A stretch of 39,331 nucleotides of DNA from Clostridia bacterium (GCA_030527115.1 JAUNBM010000017.1:1-39331); one strand, 5' to 3'; positions 24,197 to 32,216 are shown, numbered from the stretch's first letter. Numbers and translations are program-made. The notes: generated by a model not told the origin, from the letters alone.

Positions 24197-24502
24197 ATGA
24201 TTATCGGAAGGGTACACGGAACGGTAGTAAGCACAACCAAATCAGAAAAGCTGGAGGGCTTAAAGCTCCTCGTAGTCATGCCCATCGACCTCGACACCTT
24301 TACCGAAAAGGGTCAGCCCGTCGTTTGCATCGACACCGTCGGCGCGGGCGAGGGCGAGGTCGTTATGTGCGTTGCCGGAAGTTCGGCGCGTCAAACCGCC
24401 AAGACGGAGAATAAGCCCGCCGATAACTCCATCGTTGCCATCATAGATCATATTGATTGGAAGGGCAAAAGAATCTTTGAGAAATTTCCCGCTGAGGAGT
24501 AA
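24197..24502 (+). CDS. BMC-P pentameric vertex protein 1 (EutN/CcmL family)
   Basis: 101-residue shell protein whose pentamers cap the vertices of a microcompartment. The family start is clear (MIIGRVHGTVVSTTKSEKLEG, then LLVV) and so is the end (IVAIIDHIDW). It has an extended middle (GAGEGEVVMCVAGSSARQT) typical of EutN-like forms. It lies between PduL and the aldehyde dehydrogenase, away from the other shell genes. A ribosome site AGGAGTAGGA precedes the ATG. Confidence 0.95.
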   Translation: MIIGRVHGTVVSTTKSEKLEGLKLLVVMPIDLDTFTEKGQPVVCIDTVGAGEGEVVMCVAGSSARQTAKTENKPADNSIVAIIDHIDWKGKRIFEKFPAEE

Positions 24503-24507
24503 AACTT

Positions 24508-25914
24508 ATGGCATTGAGCAATGACGAAATCCGGCGGATTGCCGAAAGCATAACGAGGGATCTGCAGGGACAGGGTTCAGCCCCCGCTTGCAATGGGAGA
24601 AACTGGCTCTGCGACTTCGCCGAGGAGGCGGTAGCCAACGCGAAGGCGGCTCAGGAGGAGCTGATCGAGCTGAGCCTTCAAAAGCGCGGCGAGCTGATAG
24701 ACGCGATGCGCCGGGCGGGCAGGGAGAACGCCGAGAAGCTTGCGATAATGGCGCATGAGGAGACCGGCTACGGTCATGTGGCGCACAAGGTGCAGAAGAA
24801 CCTGCTCGCCTCAAACCTCACCCCGGGAACGGAGGATCTGCAACCCCGCGCCTTTACCGGCGACAACGGCATGACGCTTATCGAACAGGCGCCCTTCGGC
24901 GTGATAGGCTCGATAACGCCCTCTACCAACCCCACCTCCACCGTGATTAACAACGCCATCTCCATGATAGCGGGCGGCAACTCCGTCGTGTTCAATCCCC
25001 ATCCCGCCGCCAAGCGTTGCTGTCAGGAGACGATGCGGATTTTAAACGACGCGATAGTTAAGGCGGGCGGCCCGTCCGCGCTGATAACGACCGTGAAAGA
25101 GCCTACGCTCGAATCCGGCAACATCATTATGAACCATCCCGATATCCCCTTGCTGTCGATTACCGGCGGCGAGGCCGTCGTAGCCGCCGCTATGAAAACC
25201 ACCAAGAAGGTTATAGCCGCCGGCCCCGGAAACCCTCCGGTTATCGTCGATGATACCGCCATTTTAAAGGACGCGGCAAAGCATATCGTGGACGGATGCG
25301 GCTTTGATAACAACGTCCTCTGCGTTGCGGAGAAGGAGGTCTTTGCCTTCGACAACATCTTCGACGAGCTTATGCGGCTCATGGAGGAGCAGGGCGCGTT
25401 TCGCATATACGGCGGGGATATCGACAAGGTTGTAAAGACCACCCTGATTGAAAAGGACGGCAAGCATGTTATAAACCGCAAGTATGTCGGCCGCAACGCC
25501 TCCGTTATCCTGCGCGATTCGGGAATCAGCTTCTCGGGCGAGCCGAGGATCATCATTGCGGAGGTTCCGCTGGGCCATCCCTTTATCGAGACAGAGATGC
25601 TCATGCCCGTTTTGGGTTGCGCGAGGGTGTACAATATTGATCAGGCGATCGAGGAGGCTTTTAAAGCCGAGCATAACTGCAAGCACAGCGCGCTGATTCA
25701 CTCGACCAATGTGAAGAACATGAGCAAGGCGGCGCGCAAGATGAATACGACCATATTTGTGAAGAATGCGCCCTCCTATGCGGGACTGGGCTTCGGCGGC
25801 GAGGGTTATCCCACCCTCACGATTGCAACGCCGACCGGCGAGGGGCTTACAAGCGCGCGCTCCTTCACGCGGTTCCGCAGATGCGTACTCTACGGTGATT
25901 TTAGAATAGTTTGA
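24508..25914 (+). CDS. CoA-acylating aldehyde dehydrogenase, BMC-targeted (PduP/EutE-like)
   Basis: Oxidises acetaldehyde to acetyl-CoA with NAD+, taking the toxic product of DeoC. 468 residues; the catalytic cysteine is Cys272 in DNNVLCVAEKE, with the upstream ITPSTNPTST and AAGPGNPPV blocks of the PduP/EutE group. Residues 1-20 (MALSNDEIRRIAESITRDLQ) form an amphipathic helix, then a short GQG linker: an encapsulation peptide like that of PduP. GGAG lies eight bases before the ATG. Its NADH must be reoxidised, yet no alcohol dehydrogenase is in the operon; the PduS-like gene follows directly. Confidence 0.95.
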   Translation: MALSNDEIRRIAESITRDLQGQGSAPACNGRNWLCDFAEEAVANAKAAQEELIELSLQKRGELIDAMRRAGRENAEKLAIMAHEETGYGHVAHKVQKNLLASNLTPGTEDLQPRAFTGDNGMTLIEQAPFGVIGSITPSTNPTSTVINNAISMIAGGNSVVFNPHPAAKRCCQETMRILNDAIVKAGGPSALITTVKEPTLESGNIIMNHPDIPLLSITGGEAVVAAAMKTTKKVIAAGPGNPPVIVDDTAILKDAAKHIVDGCGFDNNVLCVAEKEVFAFDNIFDELMRLMEEQGAFRIYGGDIDKVVKTTLIEKDGKHVINRKYVGRNASVILRDSGISFSGEPRIIIAEVPLGHPFIETEMLMPVLGCARVYNIDQAIEEAFKAEHNCKHSALIHSTNVKNMSKAARKMNTTIFVKNAPSYAGLGFGGEGYPTLTIATPTGEGLTSARSFTRFRRCVLYGDFRIV

Positions 25915-25922
25915 GGAGAGCA

Positions 25923-27248
25923 ATGGCTAACGCAACCATTTGCAACCGAATAAAGGACGCGGGAGTCGTTGGAGCGGGCGGAGCGGGCTTTCCGACCCAC
26001 GTTAAGCTCAATTGCAACGCCGAACTCGTTATCGGAAACGGCGCGGAATGCGAGCCGCTCCTTCGCGTTGACCAACAGCTCATGGAGAAGGAGGCGCACT
26101 CGGTTCTGCTGGGGCTTTCGCTTGCTATGAAGGCTGTCGGCGCCAAGGAGGGCGTTCTCGCAACCAAGAGCCATTACAAGGGCGCGGTTTCCGCGCTAAA
26201 AGCCGTTTTACGGGAGTTTCCGAATATCCGCCTGCACCTGATGAAAAGCTACTATCCCGCCGGAGACGAGAAGTCGCTGATATATGAGGTGAGCCGCCGC
26301 GTCGTACCCACCGGCAAACTGCCTGTGGACGTCGGCGTTGTCGTTTGCAACGTCAACTCGCTTTTGAATATTGCCCGCGCCGACGAGGGAATCCCCGTCA
26401 CCCATAAATTCGTAACCGTTGCGGGCGAGGTTAAGCATCCTGCGACCTTTGAAGTTCCGATCGGCACGGACGCTTATGAGTTGCTAAGCCGGGCAAAAAT
26501 AGCGGGACGCGAGAGCGAACTGATTCTGCTCGTCGGCGGCCCCTGCATGGGCAGGCTGACGGAGGATTGGCATCTGCCGATCACCAAAACGGTCGGCGGC
26601 CTCATTCTACTCCCGAAGTCGCATCCCTATGTTCAAAAGCGAACCCTTTCGCTTTCGCGCCAGGTTTCGCTTGCCAAGGCGGTTTGCTGTCAATGCAGTC
26701 AATGCACTCAGCTCTGCCCGCGCAACGCGCTCGGGCTTCATGTTCAGCCGCACAAGGCGATGCGCGCCGTTGCCCAGGCCAACGGCAGGCTCGTTGGCGA
26801 CCCCAACTCAATTTTAGCCTGCTGTTCCTGCGGGCTTTGCTCCAACTATGCCTGCAACTTCAGCCTCGATCCCGCCGGGATTATGGCGGAGCTCAAGGTT
26901 GAGCTGGCTAAGCAGGGGATTAAGCCGCAACCGGAGGAGAACATCCGGCCAGATTCATCATTGGAGCTGAAAAAAGTTCCCGTTGCGCGCCTTATCGCCC
27001 GAATGGGCTTGAAAAAATATGATATGCCCGCGCCGATTGAAACGCCGCCCCGCGTAACCCGCGTGACGATTCCGCTGAGACAGCATATCGGCGCTCCGTC
27101 CGAACCGATAGTTACGGAGGGCGCCGTTGTGATGGCGGGCGATTTAATCGCGATGATTCCCGAGGGCGCTTTGGGCGCTAACGTTCACGCATCCATCTCC
27201 GGACGTGTCGTGAGGGTTTCGCCGGACAGTATTGAATTGGAGGCATAG
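25923..27248 (+). CDS. pduS: PduS-like flavin/iron-sulfur oxidoreductase (RnfC-type)
   Basis: 441-residue protein of the PduS/RnfC family. The N-terminus has the FMN/NAD-binding glycine block VVGAGGAGFPTHVK and GNGAECEPLL. A central SLBB-like region is followed by two 4Fe-4S sites: CCQCSQCTQLCP (Cys255/258/261/265) and CCSCGLCSNYAC. In propanediol compartments PduS reduces cobalamin and contacts the shell protein PduT. No B12 enzyme is present here, so it more likely oxidises NADH and passes electrons on. ATG at 25923 follows AGGAG by four bases. The gene directly precedes its likely partner, the PduT-like shell protein. Confidence 0.93.
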   Translation: MANATICNRIKDAGVVGAGGAGFPTHVKLNCNAELVIGNGAECEPLLRVDQQLMEKEAHSVLLGLSLAMKAVGAKEGVLATKSHYKGAVSALKAVLREFPNIRLHLMKSYYPAGDEKSLIYEVSRRVVPTGKLPVDVGVVVCNVNSLLNIARADEGIPVTHKFVTVAGEVKHPATFEVPIGTDAYELLSRAKIAGRESELILLVGGPCMGRLTEDWHLPITKTVGGLILLPKSHPYVQKRTLSLSRQVSLAKAVCCQCSQCTQLCPRNALGLHVQPHKAMRAVAQANGRLVGDPNSILACCSCGLCSNYACNFSLDPAGIMAELKVELAKQGIKPQPEENIRPDSSLELKKVPVARLIARMGLKKYDMPAPIETPPRVTRVTIPLRQHIGAPSEPIVTEGAVVMAGDLIAMIPEGALGANVHASISGRVVRVSPDSIELEA

Positions 27249-27250
27249 TG

Positions 27251-27796
27251 ATGTACGCATTAGGAATGGTTGAAACGATATCCATCCCTCTGGGCATCGA
27301 AGCGGGCGACGCGATGCTCAAAGCCGCTGAAGTCGAGCTTCAGATGGCTCAGGTCGTCTGCGCGGGCAAATATATAGTCTGCGTAAGCGGCGACGTCGCC
27401 GCGGTTCGGCACGCTGTGGAGGCCGGAAAAGCTACGGCAGGGGACTGTCTGGTGGACAGCTTTGTGATTCCGAACGTGCATGAAAAGGTCGTTTGCGCCA
27501 TAAGCGCGGCTTCTCCGGTGGATTTGGTTGCGGCGCTCGGCATCGTGGAAACCTTTTCCCTCTCGGCCGCCGTGCAGGCCGCCGATATTGCGGTTAAGGC
27601 CGCCGAAGTGGATTTGATTGAGGTTCGGCTCGGCAGGGGCATGGGAGGCAAATCCTTCGTCCTGCTGACGGGCGAGGTTGCGGCGGTGCGCTCGTCGATA
27701 GCTTCAGCCGAACAATTTGAAGGGCTTGACGGTATGCTGGCAAGGACGGTAGTTATCCCCTCGCCGCATCCCGACTTGATACAGGCATTGCTGTGA
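27251..27796 (+). CDS. pduT: PduT-like BMC-T shell protein with likely 4Fe-4S pore
   Basis: 181-residue tandem-BMC-domain shell protein forming pseudohexameric trimers. It matches PduT along its length: LGMVETISIPLGIEAGDAML, VDSFVIPNVH and the second domain LGIVETFSLSAAVQAAD (quoted in parts). Cys37 in VVCAGK aligns with PduT Cys38, which in the trimer binds a 4Fe-4S cluster at the pore. ATG at 27251 has GGAGG seven bases upstream; a GTG one codon earlier overlaps the pduS stop. With PduS next to it, an electron path across the shell is plausible. Confidence 0.93.
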   Translation: MYALGMVETISIPLGIEAGDAMLKAAEVELQMAQVVCAGKYIVCVSGDVAAVRHAVEAGKATAGDCLVDSFVIPNVHEKVVCAISAASPVDLVAALGIVETFSLSAAVQAADIAVKAAEVDLIEVRLGRGMGGKSFVLLTGEVAAVRSSIASAEQFEGLDGMLARTVVIPSPHPDLIQALL

Positions 27797-27833
27797 TGCT
27801 GAAATATTATTTAGATAAAAGGAGAACGAAAAA

Positions 27834-28112
27834 ATGAAGGAAGCATTGGGCTTGGTTGAAACTCGCGGATTGATCGGCGCTATCGAAGCCGCCGACGCTA
27901 TGGTTAAGGCGGCGAACGTCCGTCTCGCCGGAAAGCAACAGATTGGCAGCGGACTCGTAACCGTGATGGTTCGCGGCGATGTGGGCGCGGTCAAGGCCGC
28001 AGTCGAGGCAGGAAGCGCGGCGGCAAGCCGTGTAGGCGAGCTGTACGGCGCGCATGTTATCCCCCGCCCGCACTCGGACGTCGAGGGAATTATTCCGCAG
28101 GTGCAGGAGTAA
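27834..28112 (+). CDS. BMC-H hexameric shell protein 1 (PduA-like)
   Basis: 92-residue single-domain shell protein that forms hexagonal facets. Seen: [19 protein letters not shown] at the start, the pore segment [15 protein letters not shown] with the small-residue GSG pore of PduA, and the C-terminal VIPRPH block. Such pores favour small polar metabolites. GGAG lies nine bases before the ATG. It is very close in protein and DNA to the second BMC-H at 28397. Confidence 0.97.
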   Translation: MKEALGLVETRGLIGAIEAADAMVKAANVRLAGKQQIGSGLVTVMVRGDVGAVKAAVEAGSAAASRVGELYGAHVIPRPHSDVEGIIPQVQE

Positions 28113-28115
28113 TAG

Positions 28116-28382
28116 ATGTACACCGGTAAGGTGGAAGGAACCGTTGTCGCAACGGTCAAGGACGAAAATCTGGAGGGCATAAAACTGCTCCTTGTGCGCG
28201 TCATCGAAAACGGCAAGGATAAGAACCTTATCGTTGCCGCCGACGCTACAAGGCAGGCAGGAGTCGGTGATTTTGTGAGCCTGGTGGGCTCTAAGGAGGC
28301 CGCGATGCTGTTCAGAAAGCGAATCTGTCCCTGCGACGCGGCGATCACCGGCTTTATCGACGACTATAATGAAGAACTTTGA
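28116..28382 (+). CDS. BMC-P pentameric vertex protein 2 (EutN/CcmL family)
   Basis: 88-residue vertex protein with the compact CcmL/GrpN-like layout: [21 protein letters not shown], then LLLVRV, a [14 protein letters not shown] core and a C-terminal AAITGFID (quoted in parts). It sits between the two BMC-H genes, with GGAG six bases before its ATG. Confidence 0.95.
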   Translation: MYTGKVEGTVVATVKDENLEGIKLLLVRVIENGKDKNLIVAADATRQAGVGDFVSLVGSKEAAMLFRKRICPCDAAITGFIDDYNEEL

Positions 28383-28396
28383 TGGAGGAAATGAAA

Positions 28397-28675
28397 ATGG
28401 AAAAGCAAGCGCTCGGAATGGTTGAAACCCGAGGATTGATCGGCGCTATCGAAGCCGCCGACGCCATGGTTAAGGCGGCGAACGTCCGTCTCATCGGCAA
28501 GGAGCAGATAGGCAGCGGGCTCGTAACCGTGATGGTTCGCGGCGACGTGGGCGCGGTCAAGGCCGCAGTCGAAGCGGGCGGCGCGGCGGCTAAGGTCGTT
28601 GGCGAGCTGTATGGCGTACACGTCATTCCCCGTCCCCACGATGATGTGGAGGGCATCCTGCCTTCTATGGCATAA
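28397..28675 (+). CDS. BMC-H hexameric shell protein 2 (PduA-like)
   Basis: 92-residue BMC-H paralogue of the 27834 gene; the two proteins share most positions, including the IGSG pore, and long stretches of identical DNA. ATG at 28397 has GGAGG eight bases upstream; earlier in-frame ATG codons (28382, 28391) sit on or too near that site. The differences lie mostly in the last third ([13 protein letters not shown] against [13 protein letters not shown]) and the tail. Mixed hexamer facets are likely. Confidence 0.95.
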   Translation: MEKQALGMVETRGLIGAIEAADAMVKAANVRLIGKEQIGSGLVTVMVRGDVGAVKAAVEAGGAAAKVVGELYGVHVIPRPHDDVEGILPSMA

Positions 28676-28682
28676 GATTCGC

Positions 28683-28982
28683 ATGAGAATCGCGAAGGTC
28701 GTTGGAAACGTTGTTTCCACGATCAAAGAACAGACGCATTACGGAAAGAAGTTTCTGATCGTCGAATATATGGACGAGTACGGAAAGCCTCAGGGCGCGC
28801 GTCAAATTGCTTTTGACGCGGTGGACGCGGGCATAGGCGATCTTGTACTCGTCAATGTCGACGGCGGCGCGGCGAAGATGCTTTTGAATGACGAGAACGT
28901 CATTTCAAACGTCACCGTTTGCGGCGTCCTAGATCACTATACCTTTGACGGCGGAGTATTCGACCAGAAGGAGTCCAAATGA
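28683..28982 (+). CDS. BMC-P pentameric vertex protein 3 (EutN/CcmL family)
   Basis: 99-residue vertex protein: MRIAKVVGNVVSTIKEQ, KKFLIVEYMD, a GIGDLVLVNVDGGAAKML core and VCGVLDHYTF at the end. ATG at 28683 is seven bases after the BMC-H stop and lacks a clear ribosome site, so it probably depends on ribosomes finishing the gene before. Its last codons overlap deoC2 as ATGA. It is the most divergent of the three BMC-P copies. Confidence 0.92.
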   Translation: MRIAKVVGNVVSTIKEQTHYGKKFLIVEYMDEYGKPQGARQIAFDAVDAGIGDLVLVNVDGGAAKMLLNDENVISNVTVCGVLDHYTFDGGVFDQKESK

Positions 28983-29737
28983 ATACCGATGAGATAGCTT
29001 CCCTTGTTAGAGAAAAGCTCCGGCACGCGCTCGCCTCGGACAGGCTCCCTCCCTCCGACGCGCCCGTAAACTATGCCGCCGCGCCCCACTCGGATTTGGC
29101 GCAGGTTTTGGAGCATTCCCTGCTCAACCCGGATATGACTGAGAAACGGATTTTGGAGGGTTGCGCCGAAGCGGTCAGATATGGCTTTGCCAATGTCTGC
29201 GTAACCCCCGCGCTGGCGTCCTTGGCCGCCGGTCGTCTTTCGGGCAGCTCCGTTTTGGTTTCCTCGCCCGTGGGCTTTCCACACGGCGCCGCTTCCCTCG
29301 TTAGCAAGTGCGCGGAGATCCGCTACTGCATCCAATGCGGCGCAAAGGAGCTGGATCTTTCACTCAATATAGTCGCCGCAAAGAGCGGCAGGTGGGACGA
29401 GGTATATCGCGACCTTTGCGAGATGCTGAATATTGCAGGCAACCGCGCTGTGTGCAAGGCGATATACGAGCAGGGGCTTTATACCGATGATGAGAAAAAG
29501 CGCGTCTTAGAAACCATCGAGCGCAGTCGCGCCCCATATTTAAAGATAAGCAACGCTCTGACCGGAAAGAAGGCCGAATCCGGGGACGTTCGCTTCGTGC
29601 GCAGTCAAATCGGAAGCCGGATCGGAATTAAGATCGACGGCGGAATCAAGACGGCACAGACCGTTATGGAACTTCAAGCCGCCGGCGCTCAGCGGTTCGG
29701 TTGTTCCGCCTCCGTCGCCATCGTAACCGGGCGGTAG
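28979..29737 (+). CDS. divergent deoxyribose-phosphate aldolase homologue, BMC-associated (DeoC2)
   Basis: 252-residue DeoC-fold protein. Catalytic equivalents are kept: Asp126 (KELDLSLN), Lys160, Schiff-base Lys189 (YLKIS) and Lys218 (GIKIDGGIK). The phosphate-binding parts differ from DeoC1: TSTGF after the active lysine is ISNAL, and the GASS loop is GCSA. It may therefore use a different, perhaps unphosphorylated or larger, substrate, or have reduced activity. Residues 1-20 (MNTDEIASLVREKLRHALAS) form an amphipathic helix with a Pro/Ser linker, like an encapsulation peptide. AAGGAG lies five bases before the ATG, which overlaps the BMC-P3 stop. Last gene of the operon. Confidence 0.88.
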   Translation: MNTDEIASLVREKLRHALASDRLPPSDAPVNYAAAPHSDLAQVLEHSLLNPDMTEKRILEGCAEAVRYGFANVCVTPALASLAAGRLSGSSVLVSSPVGFPHGAASLVSKCAEIRYCIQCGAKELDLSLNIVAAKSGRWDEVYRDLCEMLNIAGNRAVCKAIYEQGLYTDDEKKRVLETIERSRAPYLKISNALTGKKAESGDVRFVRSQIGSRIGIKIDGGIKTAQTVMELQAAGAQRFGCSASVAIVTGR

Positions 29738-29790
29738 TCCCGACTGTTTACCCGAATAAATGCTATCAACCCTCGTCTTTAAAAATGGGC

Positions 29791-29819
29791 TTTTCAAGGC
29801 GGGGGTTCTGTGCTATAAT
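29791..29819 (+). promoter_or_regulatory. extended -10 promoter for the GT2-GtrA gene
   Basis: -35 TTTTCA (29791-29796), 17-base spacer ending TGC, perfect -10 TATAAT (29814-29819). The leader of about 22 bases contains GGGAGCGGA. This separates the glycosyltransferase unit from the BMC operon, although no clear terminator lies between them. Confidence 0.8.
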
Positions 29820-29847
29820 AGAATGAATTTTTGTGCGGGAGCGGAAT

Positions 29848-30900
29848 ATGGTTGTAGTCATACCAGCCTACCAGCCGGATGAAAAGCTCAAAAAGGTGGT
29901 TCTTGAGCTTAAAGATAAAACGGACTTTCCCATCGTCATAGTTGACGATGGCAGTTCCGCGTCCTGTCAACCGCTCTTTTCGGAGCTTGAAGCCCATGCC
30001 GTCGTTCTGCATCACGAGGTGAACTGCGGCAAGGGGCGCGCAATGAAGACGGCGTTCAACTATGTCCATAATAATTTTCCCCACGACGACGGCTTGATTA
30101 CCGTTGATGCGGACGGTCAGCACCTGATAGGCGATATCATTTCCGTTGCCCGCGAATGGACAGAAAACCCCGACGCGCTCGTTACCGGTTCGCGCCGCTT
30201 CACCGGCGAAGTTCCCTTTAAAAGCCGCGCAGGCAACGCCATCACCCGCGCTGTATTCGCCGTTGCGACCGGCAAGAAGGTATACGATACTCAAACGGGA
30301 CTGCGCGCTTTTAAAATCTCGCTCATTCCGACCATGGTGGAGCTAAAGGGCGAGCGCTACGAATATGAGATTACCCAGCTTTTGCATTGCACCCGCTACA
30401 AGATTCCCATCGTCGAGGTGCCTATTGAAACCGTCTACATTAAGGGCAATGAGTCCTCGCATTTTCACGCTTTCAGGGATTCGTGGCGGATATACAAGAT
30501 CATCCTTATGTTCATCAGCTCCTCCTTGCTCTCCTTCCTTCTGGAGCTGATTCTTGCGAATATCATTAACTTAATTGCGCTTCCAGCCCTCGACCCGAGC
30601 ATGCGCGTCTTGCTCTCCACCGCCGTTCCGAGGGTGTTAAGCAGTATCTTCAACTACCTTTTTAACCGCAAGCTCGTTTTTGAATCGAACGACAAGGCAA
30701 GCTTCCTGCGCTTCATCATCGTGGCGTCATTCGTCTATTTCCTGCATTACGGGCTGACGCTTCTGTTCGATTATCTGTTCGGCCACAGCCTGTTCTGGCT
30801 GTGCATGATATGCGCACAGCTTATCTCCTATCCGGTTACCTTTGTGCTTCAACGAAAGTTCGTCTATAAATACAGAAGAAAGGATCTGGGACATGACTAA
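29848..30900 (+). CDS. fusion: GT2 glycosyltransferase with C-terminal GtrA-like membrane domain
   Basis: 350-residue membrane enzyme. Residues 1 to about 220 are a family 2 glycosyltransferase (VVIPAYQPDEKL, IVDDGSS, DXD-type VDADGQH), of the dolichol/polyprenyl-phosphate sugar synthase group. About residues 225-345 hold four hydrophobic segments like GtrA, a flippase-like domain (FNYLFNRKLVFES, FVLQRKFVYKYRR). It probably makes and helps flip a lipid-linked sugar for surface glycans. ATG at 29848 has GGGAGCGG upstream; the GTG at 29833 has none. It overlaps the next gene by eight bases. Confidence 0.92.
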   Translation: MVVVIPAYQPDEKLKKVVLELKDKTDFPIVIVDDGSSASCQPLFSELEAHAVVLHHEVNCGKGRAMKTAFNYVHNNFPHDDGLITVDADGQHLIGDIISVAREWTENPDALVTGSRRFTGEVPFKSRAGNAITRAVFAVATGKKVYDTQTGLRAFKISLIPTMVELKGERYEYEITQLLHCTRYKIPIVEVPIETVYIKGNESSHFHAFRDSWRIYKIILMFISSSLLSFLLELILANIINLIALPALDPSMRVLLSTAVPRVLSSIFNYLFNRKLVFESNDKASFLRFIIVASFVYFLHYGLTLLFDYLFGHSLFWLCMICAQLISYPVTFVLQRKFVYKYRRKDLGHD

Positions 30901-31912
30901 CGGTAAAAAAATTGTACTGCTGATAATCGTCGATGTACTCGCGTTTTTGTTGCTGTCCTTTGCAATACTTATCAACGTTTTTAACTGGTTCGGGGTTCAT
31001 CCCGTTGCCGATCCGGTCGTTCTTACCCGACCCTCCCAAAGCCCTGAGGCTACTACCGAGCCCGTGATAATCGAGACGGGCGACTCCACCCCGGGAACGG
31101 TGCAAAGCGACGCGCCAACCTCGGCAACGGAAACCCCCTCCCCCACCCCGTCGGGTCTGTGCGGGGGAAGATTCCCCGACCGCTTCTCCTATGACGGCGT
31201 GGTTCAGACCGATACGGGCTATGCCAGCGAGAACGTCGACGTTCAGATCAGCTATCACGATATTGATGGCGTTCAGTTCCAAGTTGCGGATATCCTCATT
31301 CAGGATATCAACTCGTTTAAAACCTGGTACAACGGCTCGGACATGGGCTGGACGGACGAGCTCGCGGTCTCCTCCAACGCGATCGTTGCGGTAAACGGCG
31401 ATATGGCGATTAACTATCACTCCCACGGCTGGATAGTCCGGAACGGGCTGGAGTACCATAATAAAAAACTCACCTCCGATATCTGCATCCTCTATTGGAA
31501 CGGCGAGATGGAGACCTATGACTATGAAAACGACGACATAGATTATGACGCCATCTATGCCAAGGGGCCTTATCAGATTTGGTACTTCGGCCCCGAACTG
31601 CTCGATAACGACGGTCAGCCCAAGACGGAGTTTAACTCCTCCGTGAATCCAAAGAACCCGCGCACCCTTATAGGCTACTACGAACCCGGACATTACGCGC
31701 TGATAGTAGTCGAAGGCCGCCGCGCCGGCGGCGATTCGGAGGGCTACACGCTTGCGGAGCTCTCCCAGCTCTGCTACGATCTCGGACTGAAAGTCGCTTA
31801 CAACCTCGACGGCGGCGGTTCCGCCTCAATGTGGTTCAACAACACGCTTTTCGGGCATCGAACCCGTCAGACCAGCGATATCCTCTATATCGCTGAACTG
31901 CCCGCGGAATAG
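30893..31912 (+). CDS. membrane-anchored phosphodiester-glycosidase (NAGPA/DUF2233) family protein
   Basis: 339-residue protein with an N-terminal membrane anchor (about residues 5-28), a Thr/Pro/Ser-rich spacer (about 40-90) and an extracellular NAGPA-type domain. Family marks are VAVNGDMAI, VVEGRR, YTLAELSQLCYDLGLKVAYNLDGGGSASMW (in parts) and the final DILYI. Relatives remove or modify sugar phosphodiesters, some in wall or capsule turnover. ATG at 30893 has AAAGGA eight bases upstream and overlaps the glycosyltransferase gene, so the two probably act on the same envelope glycan. Confidence 0.9.
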   Translation: MTNGKKIVLLIIVDVLAFLLLSFAILINVFNWFGVHPVADPVVLTRPSQSPEATTEPVIIETGDSTPGTVQSDAPTSATETPSPTPSGLCGGRFPDRFSYDGVVQTDTGYASENVDVQISYHDIDGVQFQVADILIQDINSFKTWYNGSDMGWTDELAVSSNAIVAVNGDMAINYHSHGWIVRNGLEYHNKKLTSDICILYWNGEMETYDYENDDIDYDAIYAKGPYQIWYFGPELLDNDGQPKTEFNSSVNPKNPRTLIGYYEPGHYALIVVEGRRAGGDSEGYTLAELSQLCYDLGLKVAYNLDGGGSASMWFNNTLFGHRTRQTSDILYIAELPAE

Positions 31913-31921
31913 GAGGAAACT

Positions 31922-32158
31922 ATGACTAAGACAAAGAGAGTATTTCGGATGCTTGCGATGATATTCGCCAACGCTCTTTTGGTGATCGGCGGCGTCTACA
32001 TCCTGTTTACGATTCTGGATCATTTCAACCCGTTGCTTCACTTCATAAGCGACGACTTCTTTCTGACGGTGTACATAGAGGAAGTCCTGATTGGCCTGGG
32101 CATAGCGCTCGGCGTATGCTCGATAGTCGCGCTCTGGCGAAGGAGACGTCCCAAATAA
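31922..32158 (+). CDS. small two-segment membrane protein, unknown
   Basis: 78 residues with two hydrophobic stretches (about 10-30 and 48-68), a basic N-terminus and a positive C-terminal WRRRRPK. It has no family that I recognise. It follows the NAGPA-family gene by nine bases with AGGAGG-like sequence before the ATG, so it is probably translated from the same mRNA and may support the same envelope process. Confidence 0.6.
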   Translation: MTKTKRVFRMLAMIFANALLVIGGVYILFTILDHFNPLLHFISDDFFLTVYIEEVLIGLGIALGVCSIVALWRRRRPK

Positions 32159-32216
32159 AGCCCGCAACGAACTTTTCACAACGCAAAATATTAGTACCAT
32201 TTTTCTATTGACTATC

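Noticed and set aside
24197..24502. Horizontal-transfer boundary at the BMC operon
   Set aside because: The operon's codon style and base composition look like its neighbours by eye, and no integrase, tRNA or direct repeat flanks it. A formal composition test was not possible.
29738..29790. Terminator after deoC2
   Set aside because: No stem with a following T-run was found; only weak GGGC/CCCG matches.
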